Shown one piece after another: positions 51,084 to 59,240 of a stretch of DNA of 64,000 bases. The stretch's first letter is position 1, and each line of letters starts with the position of its first letter. Below the pieces are notes generated by a model, which saw only the letters and a program-made list of their open reading frames with translations, had not been told where the DNA came from and made no database searches. A program made the translations under genes and the position numbers. Origin of the DNA: Roseimaritima ulvae (GTDB lineage Bacteria; Planctomycetota; Planctomycetia; Pirellulales; Pirellulaceae); NCBI RefSeq assembly GCF_008065135.1, contig NZ_CP042914.1, positions 3,038,001 to 3,102,000 of the forward strand. The letters are read 5' to 3'.

Positions 51084-51886
51084 ATGCCAATCAGAAATAC
51101 AGCGTGTTAGGGATCGGAGTGCACGCAGTGGACTATGCGACCGCCGTGGCCGGCGTGATGGACGCGGCCCATTCCGGGCAAGGACTGGCGGTCACGGCGC
51201 TGGCCGTGCATGGGGTGATGACCGGGGTGCTGGACCGCGAACACTACTACCGACTGAATCAACTGGACCTGGTCTGTCCCGACGGCCAACCGGTTCGCTG
51301 GGCGCTGAATCTGCTGCACGGTTGCGGCTTGAAGGAACGCGTCTACGGTCCCGAACTGACGTTGCGACTGTGCGAGGCGGCGGCTCAGCAAGGCGTCTCA
51401 ATTTTCTTGTTCGGGGGCACCGAAGCGATGTTGGCGGCGCTGCAAGAGAACTTGCGAGCTCGCTTTCCCGAGCTGGAAATCGCGGGCGTGAAACCCTCCG
51501 CGTTCCGGCAAATCGATGCCGAAGAACGCGAGGTCTTGGCGGCGGAAATCAACGCCAGCGGAGCCGGGCTGTGTTTCGTGGGCTTGGGCTGTCCGCGGCA
51601 GGAAACGTTTGCCTATGAAATGCGCGATCGCATCGCCATGCCCTTGATCGCCGTCGGAGCCGCGTTTGCATTTCACGCCGGCCAATTGCCGCAGGCACCG
51701 CCCTGGATGCAGCGGCATGGTTTGGAATGGTGGTATCGATTGACCCGCGAGCCCAAAAGACTGTGGCGGCGGTATCTGTATCTGAATCCCTTGTACCTGA
51801 CCCTGCTGGGACTGCAGAAGTTGGGCTTGTATCGCGGACGCCCAGACCACGGCAGCCCGCCCAGCAAAGAATGGATGTTCGGCTAA
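51080..51886 (+). CDS. WecG/TagA/CpsF-family glycosyltransferase
   Basis: A 268-aa glycosyltransferase (GT26). Diagnostic stretches are VCPDGQPVRWALNLLHGCGLKERVYGPELTLRLCEAA, IFLFGGTEAMLAALQENLRARFPELEIAGVKPSAF and LCFVGLGCPRQETFAYEMRDR, then GAAFAFHAGQLPQAPPWMQRHGLEWWYRLTREPKRLWRRYL. Members transfer N-acetylmannosaminuronic acid, ManNAc or similar onto lipid-linked acceptors. The ATG overlaps the deacetylase stop by 4 bp. Last gene of the operon; a hairpin follows. Confidence 0.95.
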   Translation: MNANQKYSVLGIGVHAVDYATAVAGVMDAAHSGQGLAVTALAVHGVMTGVLDREHYYRLNQLDLVCPDGQPVRWALNLLHGCGLKERVYGPELTLRLCEAAAQQGVSIFLFGGTEAMLAALQENLRARFPELEIAGVKPSAFRQIDAEEREVLAAEINASGAGLCFVGLGCPRQETFAYEMRDRIAMPLIAVGAAFAFHAGQLPQAPPWMQRHGLEWWYRLTREPKRLWRRYLYLNPLYLTLLGLQKLGLYRGRPDHGSPPSKEWMFG

Positions 51887-51910
51887 GAAGTAGCATGGGC
51901 CCCCGGCAAA

Positions 51911-51967
51911 GTAGCATGGGTCCCCGGCCCGTGTTGCATGAGGCCACGGGCCGGGGGCCCATGCTAC
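51911..51967. repeat. Long hairpin after the exopolysaccharide operon
   Basis: GTAGCATGGGTCCCCGGCCCGTG and its near-exact inverse flank an 11-base loop, with a partial extra copy of GTAGCATGGG(C) at 51892. There is no T-run, so it is not a classic intrinsic terminator but may still end or protect the transcript. The GTAGC ends recall the other intergenic hairpin repeats of the window. Confidence 0.75.
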
Positions 51968-52031
51968 GTAAAACAGCACGGGGCCTGGGGAGGACCCGTG
52001 CTGTTTGTTGAATGGAGAGCCGTTGTATGGA

Positions 52032-53396
52032 CTAGACGTAGGGCTTGGTCTTGCCGGGCACGGGCACGTCGTAGTTGCCGTCGGCGTCGGGCTGGATCGG
52101 AGCCTCTTGGTCAAACGACTTGAGCGAATCGAAGTCGGCCAGCGACTGATTGCTTTCCATGGCTTCGTCCCAAGTCACCACTTTGCCGCTGTAGGTTGCC
52201 ATCCGGCCCAGGATCGCCGTCATCGTGCTCTTGGCACCGTACTCGGTTTCGTTGGGCAGTTTGCCGGCTCGCAGGTCCGCGAACAGGTCGTGGTGTTCCT
52301 GTTGGTGACCACCGCCCGAACCATTGCTCTTGAACAGCAGTTTGCCGCTGTTGTCGTACAACTTGGCGCCCGACAGGTCGGCGAAGCCTTTGGTTCCGCT
52401 GACGTGTTCGGCGACCTGATTCCAACAACCGCGGATGTGGCGGCATTGACTGAACATCTTGGGGTTATGCGCCCCTTCGTAGGTGTATTCGATCATGTGG
52501 TGATCGAAGATTTGGCCGTGGTCGGGGCCCTTGCGAACTTCGCGGCCACCCTGGCCTTGAGCCTGGACGGGGTAGCCTTTCATGACCCAGTTGATGACAT
52601 CCAGATTGTGGATGTGTTGTTCGTTGATGTGGTCGCCGCACAACCAGTTGAAGTAGTACCAGTTAAAGGTTTGGTACGCCAACTCGGTCTGCTCGGGGCG
52701 TCGCGGGCGGACCCAGACTCCGCCGCCGTTCCAGTAGGCTCGCGCGGTGACGATGTCGCCGATTTCGCCGTTGTGGACGCGTTCGACGATTTCCTTGTAA
52801 CGCTCTTCGTGATGACGTTGCAGTCCGACCTGCACGGCCAGGCCCTTTTCTTCGGCCAGTTTGCCAACTTCCAGAACGCGGCGCACTCCGGCCACATCGG
52901 TCGCTACCGGCTTTTCCATAAACACGTGCTTGCCGGCGTTGATGGCCGTATCGAAGTGCAGCGGTCGGAAACCGGGTGGCGTGGCCAGGATGACCAGGTC
53001 GCAGTCCGAAGCCATCACGCCTTGATACGCTTCCAAGCCGGTGAACTGATTGTCTTTGCTGACCTCGACCTTGTCGGGATGCTGGCCCTGGATGGTCTTC
53101 AGGGCGTCCTCGAGCTGATAGTCGAAGGCATCGGCCATGGCGACCAAGCGGACTTCGCCACCGTCGGTATTGAGCGCTTGGATGGCGGCACCCCGACCGC
53201 GTCCGCCGCAGCCCACCAAACCGATCTTGATGCGGTCGCTGCCGTAGGCATGAGCACCCCGAGCGACGCTGGTGTTGTGGGCCGCGATCGCACCGCCCGC
53301 CAATAGCATGCTGGAGCCTTTAATGAACTTCCGCCGCGAGGGTTCAGCAGTGGCGTCCGAGCTGCTGTCGGTGGGGGTCAGAGGTTGTTTATCCAT
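52032..53396 (-). CDS. Tat-exported Gfo/Idh/MocA-family oxidoreductase
   Basis: A 454-aa protein with a twin-arginine signal (SRRKFIKGSSMLLAGGAIAA, residues ~21-40). Rossmann start: IKIGLVGCGGRGRGAA; further motifs are ILATPPGFRPLHFDTAINAGKHVFMEKPVATD (EKP with the catalytic-site lysine), LQRHHEERYKEIVERVHNGEIGDI, and GDHINEQHIHNLDVINWVMKGYP. These are typical planctomycete MocA-type dehydrogenases acting on sugars or cyclitols outside the cytosol. Transcribed alone, convergent with the exopolysaccharide operon. Confidence 0.93.
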   Translation of the reverse strand: MDKQPLTPTDSSSDATAEPSRRKFIKGSSMLLAGGAIAAHNTSVARGAHAYGSDRIKIGLVGCGGRGRGAAIQALNTDGGEVRLVAMADAFDYQLEDALKTIQGQHPDKVEVSKDNQFTGLEAYQGVMASDCDLVILATPPGFRPLHFDTAINAGKHVFMEKPVATDVAGVRRVLEVGKLAEEKGLAVQVGLQRHHEERYKEIVERVHNGEIGDIVTARAYWNGGGVWVRPRRPEQTELAYQTFNWYYFNWLCGDHINEQHIHNLDVINWVMKGYPVQAQGQGGREVRKGPDHGQIFDHHMIEYTYEGAHNPKMFSQCRHIRGCWNQVAEHVSGTKGFADLSGAKLYDNSGKLLFKSNGSGGGHQQEHHDLFADLRAGKLPNETEYGAKSTMTAILGRMATYSGKVVTWDEAMESNQSLADFDSLKSFDQEAPIQPDADGNYDVPVPGKTKPYV

Positions 53397-53570
53397 GGTC
53401 GGATCAGCTCCTTAGAGGCAAGCACAAAAGAAAAAGCGTGGTTTCAGAGGACACATCAGAGTAGCGGATACAGCACCACGAAGCAACGAAATCACAGCCG
53501 TCGGCGATTCACCAACGGCTGGTTAACCGGCATCCCAGATGGGGCCCGGCCCTGCAGGTCCACTGCGGAC

Positions 53571-55043
53571 CTACATGTCGCCCTCTTCCCGGAGGTACGG
53601 TTCCATGACTTTGGTGTTGCGTTCCACACTGATAATCGTGGTCCGTTGACGCATCCCGTCGCGACTGGTGGCGACCACCGGCAGCACTTGGCGTCGGTCG
53701 GGCAATTCCATGCGGACGGTGAAGGTACCATCGTCGCTCAGCTTGACCGGTTCGCCGCCGAGCGAGACCGAGGAACCTTGCGTGGTCGACCCGTAGATGA
53801 TTAGTTCCGCATCGACTTCGAAGGGCAGTTCACGTTCGCGGCGAAGGGACAGGTCCGCGGCATCGCCCATCCGCTGGCCGTTGGGGGCGTTCATCGGACG
53901 TTTCAGTCGTTGTTCAAAGACTTCGCGAAGATCTTTCGCGGTGCCTTCGTTATGTCCGCCGCTGAGCGAAAACACACGTTCGTAGTCTTCGGCGATGTCT
54001 TGCCAATGGCCTTCGATGGGGTCGCAGGAACCAGGTGCGGGGGATTCGACGATGTTGCTGCGGCAGAGGGCATAGAAGCGTTGGTCGTCGCTTTCACGCC
54101 CGACGACATAGCCCACGATCACGCGAAAGCGAGTCGGTTCGCCGAGAATATCGATGTACCAGTTGTTGACGCCCCCGTGGATCGGGATGTCACGGACTTT
54201 CTGCTCGGCCGCGTTGGCCGAGGCATCGGTGATTGAGACCAGACGCAGTACGGGTTTGGCGGTATGCCAATGTTCGCCCAAAGCGGCTTGGGCGCGTTGC
54301 ACCGAGCTGCGGGTGACTTCCCAGGCGGCCTGCAACCAAAACGCATCGCGGACCATCAGGATCGCGCGGTCTTTGTTGGGTTGAGCCGGCGTGTCGGCCG
54401 CGCGGTCTCCGGCGGCTGCTTTGCCCCCGACCAAGACGTGCACCGACAAATCTTTCAAACGCTCACGCATCATCTGCTTCTCACGCAGCTTGCGCAGGGA
54501 AGCAGGAGAAAGTTTCGATTTCTTCGCGGGCTCGGGCGAGGGTTTTCGCGATGTTTGAGTCTTACGTCGCGTCGTCTTCTTCTCGGTCAAGGCCGACGAT
54601 TTGACTTGAGGCTTGCTGCTAGAAGCCGAGCGAGCGGACGATCGGGTTTTACTGGAAGGCTTGCTGGACTTGGTCGCTTTGGCAGGCTTGGAAGCCGACA
54701 CCGTGGTTTTGTCGGCCGACGCCCGGGGGCTGGATGCGGTCCGCCGGCTTTTGGTGCTCTTACCGGCTTTGGCGGATGCTGACTGGGAGGAACGCGATGA
54801 TTTGACCGTCGGGGACTTGGTCGTTCGGCTGGCCTTGGGTGAGCTGACCGCCTTGCTGGTGGCCGCCGGTTTGGTGGTTTTTGATGCCTTGCTGGTTTTG
54901 CGTCGAGTCCGTCGTTGGATCTTCCGCAGGGCGTCGATCAATTCGTCCTTTCGCATCGAATGCCAACCGGTGACTTCGTGTTGGCGAGCCAGGTCGGCCA
55001 AATCGCGACGAGTTTGGGTCTTTAACTCTGCAGTGGTAATCAA
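53571..55043 (-). CDS. DUF4912 protein with Rho-N/SAP-like head
   Basis: A 490-aa soluble protein. Residues ~1-42 are a Rho N-terminal/SAP-like helical domain (TRRDLADLARQHEVTGWHSMRKDELIDALRKI) that may bind nucleic acid. Residues ~45-185 are a low-complexity serine-, lysine- and threonine-rich linker. Residues ~215-430 match DUF4912 (DRAILMVRDAFWLQAAWEVT, KPVLRLVSITDASANAAEQKVRDIPIHGGVNNWYIDI, RFRVIVGYVVGRESDDQRFYALCRSNIVESPAPG). Function unknown. The first ATG is at 55043. Transcribed alone, with its promoter in the 55044-55200 region. Confidence 0.9.
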   Translation of the reverse strand: MITTAELKTQTRRDLADLARQHEVTGWHSMRKDELIDALRKIQRRTRRKTSKASKTTKPAATSKAVSSPKASRTTKSPTVKSSRSSQSASAKAGKSTKSRRTASSPRASADKTTVSASKPAKATKSSKPSSKTRSSARSASSSKPQVKSSALTEKKTTRRKTQTSRKPSPEPAKKSKLSPASLRKLREKQMMRERLKDLSVHVLVGGKAAAGDRAADTPAQPNKDRAILMVRDAFWLQAAWEVTRSSVQRAQAALGEHWHTAKPVLRLVSITDASANAAEQKVRDIPIHGGVNNWYIDILGEPTRFRVIVGYVVGRESDDQRFYALCRSNIVESPAPGSCDPIEGHWQDIAEDYERVFSLSGGHNEGTAKDLREVFEQRLKRPMNAPNGQRMGDAADLSLRRERELPFEVDAELIIYGSTTQGSSVSLGGEPVKLSDDGTFTVRMELPDRRQVLPVVATSRDGMRQRTTIISVERNTKVMEPYLREEGDM

Positions 55044-55199
55044 GAGGTTGCTCCCAGTGGCGCTAAAGGTGGGGTTGAACTCGGTTCAACGACAGCGCTT
55101 TTCAGCAGTTTGTGAAAAGATGCACCGCTCGCTTTGGGGGCGTTTACGGGGTCTTTCCTTCCTGTGACATTATGCCAAGGGAGCCCGATTTCTTCTAGG

Positions 55200-55412
55200 G
55201 TGTAAATTTTAAAAAGCATAGAACGACGGGTTGTGTGCCGTTCTGCGGCAATGCAAGCAATGCAGGGGAAGATAGTTTTCCGTTCATTGGGGTAGTGGAC
55301 GTGCGTGCATCTTTCCGCGTAGGTACCCTGTCTGTTCTAAATTGCCGTTTTCGATCATGGCCGCGACCCCAGGCTTCCATCCTGGGGGTGTGGTTTCGGT
55401 CGCGGTTTTTTT
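55200..55412 (+). ncRNA. Candidate small RNA ending at an intrinsic terminator
   Basis: The only evidence is the orphan terminator at 55361-55412 with non-coding sequence before it. The 5' end is a guess. Short inverted segments occur upstream (AGAACGACGG with CCGTTCT around 55220-55245). I could not match it to 6S, SRP, RNase P or tmRNA. Confidence 0.3.
55361..55412 (+). terminator. Intrinsic (Rho-independent) terminator
   Basis: Outer stem CCGCGACC/GGTCGCGG (55361-55368 with 55398-55405), with an inner CCCCAGG/CCTGGGG hairpin, followed by seven T residues (55406-55412). The T-run exists only in the plus orientation. Confidence 0.85.
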
Positions 55413-55577
55413 GTTGCGTCTGCGGGCTATTGCAGGTGTCCGTGGGCTTTCTCAGGCTGGAAGCTTAGGTTGCGGGGAGGTCTAGGCTACCGGGTCTGCG
55501 GCGAAACGTCGCTACCGCTAGCATCTGCAGGAATTTGCAGTCAGTCTGTTGCACGTCTGGCTGCGGGAGGATAGGAA

Positions 55578-55787
55578 GTGTCGAACCGTAACCGAGGCGT
55601 TCCGCCGGGCCGCTTGTTGGGGCTGGGGATTGAGCTGGCCGCCGTGATTTTGGCGGGCACCGGTATCGGTTACCTGTTGGATGTGACGCTGTTGAAATTC
55701 GACCAGCCCTGGGGCTTGATCGCCGGTTGCTTCATCGGCTTTGCTGTGGGGATGGCGAACATCATTCGGATCAGTCGCAGCCTTTGA
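55578..55787 (+). CDS. atpZ: AtpZ/AtpI-like small subunit, first gene of ATP synthase operon
   Basis: A 69-aa protein with two membrane helices (LLGLGIELAAVILAGTGIGYLLDVTLL and WGLIAGCFIGFAVGMANIIRI). The spacing and the GIELAAVILAGTGIGYLLD motif match the AtpZ/AtpI family, which sits at the head of F1Fo operons and helps assemble the c-ring or handle magnesium. Start GTG 55578, with GGGAGGATAGGAAG upstream. Confidence 0.85.
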   Translation: MSNRNRGVPPGRLLGLGIELAAVILAGTGIGYLLDVTLLKFDQPWGLIAGCFIGFAVGMANIIRISRSL

Positions 55788-55858
55788 ACTTTTACAACTT
55801 TTGATTTTCGTCTTCTCGCTTATCTGCTTCGCTTCTCCTGTTTGCGTGCTCACCGTCC

Positions 55859-56332
55859 ATGGACCCCGCTCGTTCCACGATTGATCCCCGCGCTATCGGC
55901 GTTGCATCGGTGTCGGTGTGGTGCGTGTTGGCGGGTTTGTTATTGGTGGCCGATGCGAGTGGTTGGTTTGGCTTCGGGCACGGTTTGGCGCAAGCGGTCG
56001 GCGGGGTGTCAATCGGGATTGCGCTGGTGGCGTTGTTGCCGCTGAGCGTGGTTCGTCAGGGCGCGGCGCGTCAGCAGAGCGCTGCGGTGCTAGGCGGAGT
56101 CTTGATGTCGATGGCCGTGCGGTCGTCGCTGACAATTTTATTTGCAATTTTGATGTGGAAAATGGACATAGCCCCTCGACAAGCTGTTGGGCTGTGGGCC
56201 ATCTTCTGGTACGCGGCGCTACTGACCACGGAGGTCATCGTCGTTGCGCGTTTTTTTATCGCTCACAATCGCCCCACTCTCCTGATAGGCGTGCCGGTTA
56301 AACCCGAGGCCGCGGAGTCTGCCGCTCGATGA
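55859..56332 (+). CDS. atpI: ATP synthase I-like membrane protein
   Basis: A 157-aa protein with four membrane helices (GVASVSVWCVLAGLLLVADASGWFG, VGGVSIGIALVALLPLSVV, AVLGGVLMSMAVRSSLTILFAILMW, AVGLWAIFWYAALLTTEVIVVARFF). The VRSSLT...TTEVIVVARF pattern and the position between atpZ and atpB suggest an AtpI-type assembly factor. Family similarity is weak, so the symbol is by position. The start ATG 55859 is likely. The gene overlaps atpB by 4 bp (ATGA). Confidence 0.72.
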   Translation: MDPARSTIDPRAIGVASVSVWCVLAGLLLVADASGWFGFGHGLAQAVGGVSIGIALVALLPLSVVRQGAARQQSAAVLGGVLMSMAVRSSLTILFAILMWKMDIAPRQAVGLWAIFWYAALLTTEVIVVARFFIAHNRPTLLIGVPVKPEAAESAAR

Positions 56333-57378
56333 ATTCAGCGTTCCTGTCCCCAATTGTTCCGGTTTTCGCTGCGGCTGGCGGTGAAGAACATAGCCCGGTC
56401 GATCATGTGTTGCCGCATCGGCTGCACGGCGAACCGTTGTTTCAGTTTGATGTTCCGGGTGTTAGCGGAGATGTGCCGTTTTTGCATATCTACGACGGGC
56501 ACTACGGTTTCTATATTACCAACCACGCGATGATGACCTTGGTCGCCGCGGTGTTGGTGGTGATCACGTTTGCTTGGGTGTCGCGACGCATTCGGCCTTC
56601 CGGTGGCGGGGTCGCCGGGGTGCAAACCCGCGGTCGATTCGCTCAGCTGTTAGAAACGATGTGTGCGTTTGTGCGTGACGAGATCGCGCGGCCGAACCTG
56701 CATCACCTGACCGACAAATACATTCCGTACATCTGGACGATCTTCTTCTTTATCCTGTTCTCGAATCTGTTGGGACTGTTGCCGGTTGGCTATGTCCTGC
56801 AGTTGGTGACCGGGGATCCGCATTATTCACATTGGGGCGGTACGGCGACCAGTAACCTGGCGTTGAATCTGGTGCTGGCCTTCCTGTCGTTTGTGGCGAT
56901 CATCGTGATCGGGATCCGCGAGTCGGGTGCGAAGGACTTTTTCAATCACTTTAATCCGCTGGGTTGGGAGCTGAAGATGCTGCCAATCGCGTTGGGACTG
57001 TATGTTCTGGAGTGGATGGGGTTGATTATTAAGTGCATCGTGTTGGCGATGCGATTGTTTGGCACGATGATGGCGGGTCACTTGGTGATCGCCGCCTTTG
57101 TGTTGCTGATCTTTGCGGCCGCCAAGGCGGGTGCGGGATTGGGCTATGGCGTTGGCTTGGCGGTCTGGCTAGGTGGGACCCTGTTGACGCTGTTGGAGTT
57201 GTTTATCTGCTGCTTGCAGGCGTTTATCTTTACCTTCTTGACGGTTCTGTTTATCTCGGCCGGGGCGGTTCATCATGGCGAACATGATGAGCATCACGCG
57301 CCGGATCCGCTGAGCGACGAGGGTCAGATGGACGTGGATAAAGTGATCGAACCGGGCCGTTTGGGGCCCGCCGTATAA
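56329..57378 (+). CDS. atpB: ATP synthase subunit a
   Basis: A 349-aa membrane protein that forms the proton half-channels of Fo. The essential arginine is in MRLFGTMMAGHLVIAAF, and the last helix LELFICCLQAFIFTFLTVLFI is typical. It is longer than the E. coli subunit (271 aa), with an N-terminal extension and a histidine/aspartate-rich C-terminal tail (HHGEHDEHHAPDPLSDEG). Start overlaps the atpI-like stop. Confidence 0.96.
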   Translation: MNSAFLSPIVPVFAAAGGEEHSPVDHVLPHRLHGEPLFQFDVPGVSGDVPFLHIYDGHYGFYITNHAMMTLVAAVLVVITFAWVSRRIRPSGGGVAGVQTRGRFAQLLETMCAFVRDEIARPNLHHLTDKYIPYIWTIFFFILFSNLLGLLPVGYVLQLVTGDPHYSHWGGTATSNLALNLVLAFLSFVAIIVIGIRESGAKDFFNHFNPLGWELKMLPIALGLYVLEWMGLIIKCIVLAMRLFGTMMAGHLVIAAFVLLIFAAAKAGAGLGYGVGLAVWLGGTLLTLLELFICCLQAFIFTFLTVLFISAGAVHHGEHDEHHAPDPLSDEGQMDVDKVIEPGRLGPAV

Positions 57379-57462
57379 ACCTGATACGTTTCAGTTTCTT
57401 TGGCTTCGGCCGTATACCCGACTGCACCTTTTGACAGTCATACTAGAGGAGCGAGTAGAGAG

Positions 57463-57729
57463 ATGTTTGAATTCGCAATGACCATGATCACCTTTGCTGC
57501 CGACGTACCCGATTGGGGCCGTGGTGGCGTTGGTATTGGGATGGGACTGATTTTGTTGGGTGCTGGTTTGGGCATCGGCCGAATCGGTGGTTCGGCTGTG
57601 GAAGCCATGGCTCGGCAGCCCGAAGCCAGTGGTTCGATCAGCACGAACATGCTGATCGCCGCCGCTCTGATCGAGGGTGTGACCGTGATCGCGTTGATCC
57701 TCGCGTACATCCTGCCTAGCGTTGTCTAG
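57463..57729 (+). CDS. atpE: ATP synthase subunit c
   Basis: An 88-aa two-helix proteolipid. Helix 1: GVGIGMGLILLGAGLGIGRIGGSAVEAMARQPE, with the conserved loop ARQPE. Helix 2: MLIAAALIEGVTVIALILAYIL, with the ion-binding glutamate. The residue after it is glycine rather than serine or threonine, as in proton-type rings, so proton coupling is likely. Start ATG 57463 with AGAGGAGCGAG upstream. Confidence 0.96.
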   Translation: MFEFAMTMITFAADVPDWGRGGVGIGMGLILLGAGLGIGRIGGSAVEAMARQPEASGSISTNMLIAAALIEGVTVIALILAYILPSVV

Positions 57730-57780
57730 CGCGGTTTGTGTGTGTTTCTTACTCGGACTCCGATTGCCTCGGTGAAGGTC

Positions 57781-58467
57781 ATGCCCCGATTTAGTCTTTG
57801 GATTCTATTTACGCTCGCGCTTGGTTTCGTTGTTGCCCTCGCGCCGGCTTCTCGCGTCATCGCACAGGATGCCGGGGAGACGGAAGCTCAGGTGGCGGTA
57901 GACGAGCCCGCGGAAGAGAATGGGCTTGCTGAAGAAGGTGAACATTCGCACGCTGCGGAAGATCATCCGGCCAGCCCGTTGTTGAACGTGGATGTGGGAG
58001 CGGCGATTTGGAATCTGCTGATCTTTGCGGCGGTGTTCTTCATCCTGGCTGTGTTTGTGTGGCCGCCAATCCTGAAAGGGTTGCAGGCTCGCGAAGAAAA
58101 GATCCGCAGTGATTTGGAAGGCGCCGAACAATCGCGTGTGCAAGCCGAAACCTTGCGTGCGGAACTGGACAAACAGATCGGTGACGCGCAAAGTCAAGTG
58201 CAAGCGATGTTGGCGGAAGCACGTCGCGATGCCGAAGTCGCGGGTCAGAAGATCGTCGAAGACGCCAAGTCCGAAGCCGAACGGCAGCGGGAACGGGCGG
58301 TTGCCGATATCGAAACGGCTAAGAAAGTGGCGTTGTCCGAAATGGCCGGGCAAACCGCTGATATCGCGATGACGCTCGCCAAGCAGGTGGTCGGTCGCGA
58401 GCTGAAAGCGGACGATCACGCCGATCTGATTCGTCAGTCGCTCGATCGTTTGCCCAGCAACAATTGA
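57781..58467 (+). CDS. atpF: ATP synthase subunit b with N-terminal extension
   Basis: A 228-aa subunit of the peripheral stalk. It begins with a hydrophobic, signal-like segment (SLWILFTLALGFVVALAPASRVIAQ) and an acidic linker that ordinary b subunits lack. The usual membrane helix follows (AAIWNLLIFAAVFFILAVFVWPPI), then the long charged coil (REEKIRSDLEGAEQSRVQAETLRAEL...). Start ATG 57781 is preceded by GAAGG; the frame extends to 57736. Confidence 0.94.
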   Translation: MPRFSLWILFTLALGFVVALAPASRVIAQDAGETEAQVAVDEPAEENGLAEEGEHSHAAEDHPASPLLNVDVGAAIWNLLIFAAVFFILAVFVWPPILKGLQAREEKIRSDLEGAEQSRVQAETLRAELDKQIGDAQSQVQAMLAEARRDAEVAGQKIVEDAKSEAERQRERAVADIETAKKVALSEMAGQTADIAMTLAKQVVGRELKADDHADLIRQSLDRLPSNN

Positions 58468-58497
58468 TCGCTAACAACTAACCCCTTTTTACTCGCA

Positions 58498-59142
58498 GTG
58501 GGCGAATTCGAATCGATGGAAGAGTCGATCAAACACGATACGGTCCTCGACACCGGTGCTGAGCAACTGGGCGCAACCTATGCGTCGGCGTTGTTGGGTG
58601 CCGCTCAGCAGGCCGGCGCGGTGGACGAAGTGTTGACACAGCTATCGCAGTTGGTCACCGAGACGCTTCGTGAGCATCGGCAGTTGGCGGCCGTGTTCGC
58701 ATCGCCACGGGTCAACGTCGAAGAAAAGCAACGGGTGATCGATCGCTTGTTCGCCGATTCGTTGAACCCGGTGCTGCTGCGATTTTTAAAGGTTACCGCA
58801 ATCCGCGGGCGGTTAGCTTATCTGCCCTCGGTGTTGCGTGCGGCCGAAGCCCAGCACGATGAGATCCTGGGGCGGATCGTGGCCGAGGTGCGTTCAGCGG
58901 TGGCTTTGACCGACGAGCTGCGTGGGCAGATCCGCGATCGGCTGAGCGAGACGTTTGCCAAACAGGTACGCCTGCAGGAACGGGTCGATCCTTCGGTGAT
59001 CGGGGGCGTCGTGATCCGCGTCGGCGATACCGTGTTCGATTCCAGCGTGGCCGGCCGCTTGGAATCGATGTCGCGGCGTGCCAGCAATGGTTTTGCCCGT
59101 CATTTGTTGGAACAATTTGATAAGTTTGCCAGTGCAACCTAG
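58498..59142 (+). CDS. atpH: ATP synthase subunit delta
   Basis: A 214-aa subunit linking F1 to the b stalk. The N-terminal helical bundle reads LGATYASALLGAAQQAGAVDEVLTQLSQLVTETL; the C-terminal signature is RVDPSVIGGVVIRVGDTVFDSSVAGRLESMSRR. Start GTG 58498 is used; ATG 58516 is equally possible, neither having a clear ribosome site. About 20 residues longer than usual at the N-terminus. Confidence 0.94.
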   Translation: MGEFESMEESIKHDTVLDTGAEQLGATYASALLGAAQQAGAVDEVLTQLSQLVTETLREHRQLAAVFASPRVNVEEKQRVIDRLFADSLNPVLLRFLKVTAIRGRLAYLPSVLRAAEAQHDEILGRIVAEVRSAVALTDELRGQIRDRLSETFAKQVRLQERVDPSVIGGVVIRVGDTVFDSSVAGRLESMSRRASNGFARHLLEQFDKFASAT

Positions 59143-59240
59143 TGGCGTCAGCCACATGGTCGGCTGGGCGATTGAATCAATCACTAAGAACCTTAAGACA
59201 CTCATTTACAATCCCGCCCTCACGGTAGGAAATCAGGCGC

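Larger units (their letters stand above)
55044..55577. other. Intergenic region between DUF4912 gene and ATP synthase operon
   Basis: About 530 bp with no supportable protein gene. It contains a strong intrinsic terminator on the plus strand (55361-55412), so a plus-strand transcript should end there; no gene explains it. A further ~165 bp lead to the first ATP synthase gene and should hold its promoter. Confidence 0.6.

Noticed and set aside
51911-51967. Intrinsic terminator after the exopolysaccharide operon
   Set aside because: The hairpin is strong but no T-run follows, and it resembles the genome's intergenic repeats; listed as a repeat instead.
55180-55360. 6S RNA, SRP RNA or tmRNA at the orphan terminator
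   Set aside because: No long central-bubble hairpin, SRP Alu motif or tRNA-like ends could be recognised.
55235-55468. 77-codon frame before the ATP synthase operon
   Set aside because: It reads straight through a strong intrinsic terminator and has unlikely composition.
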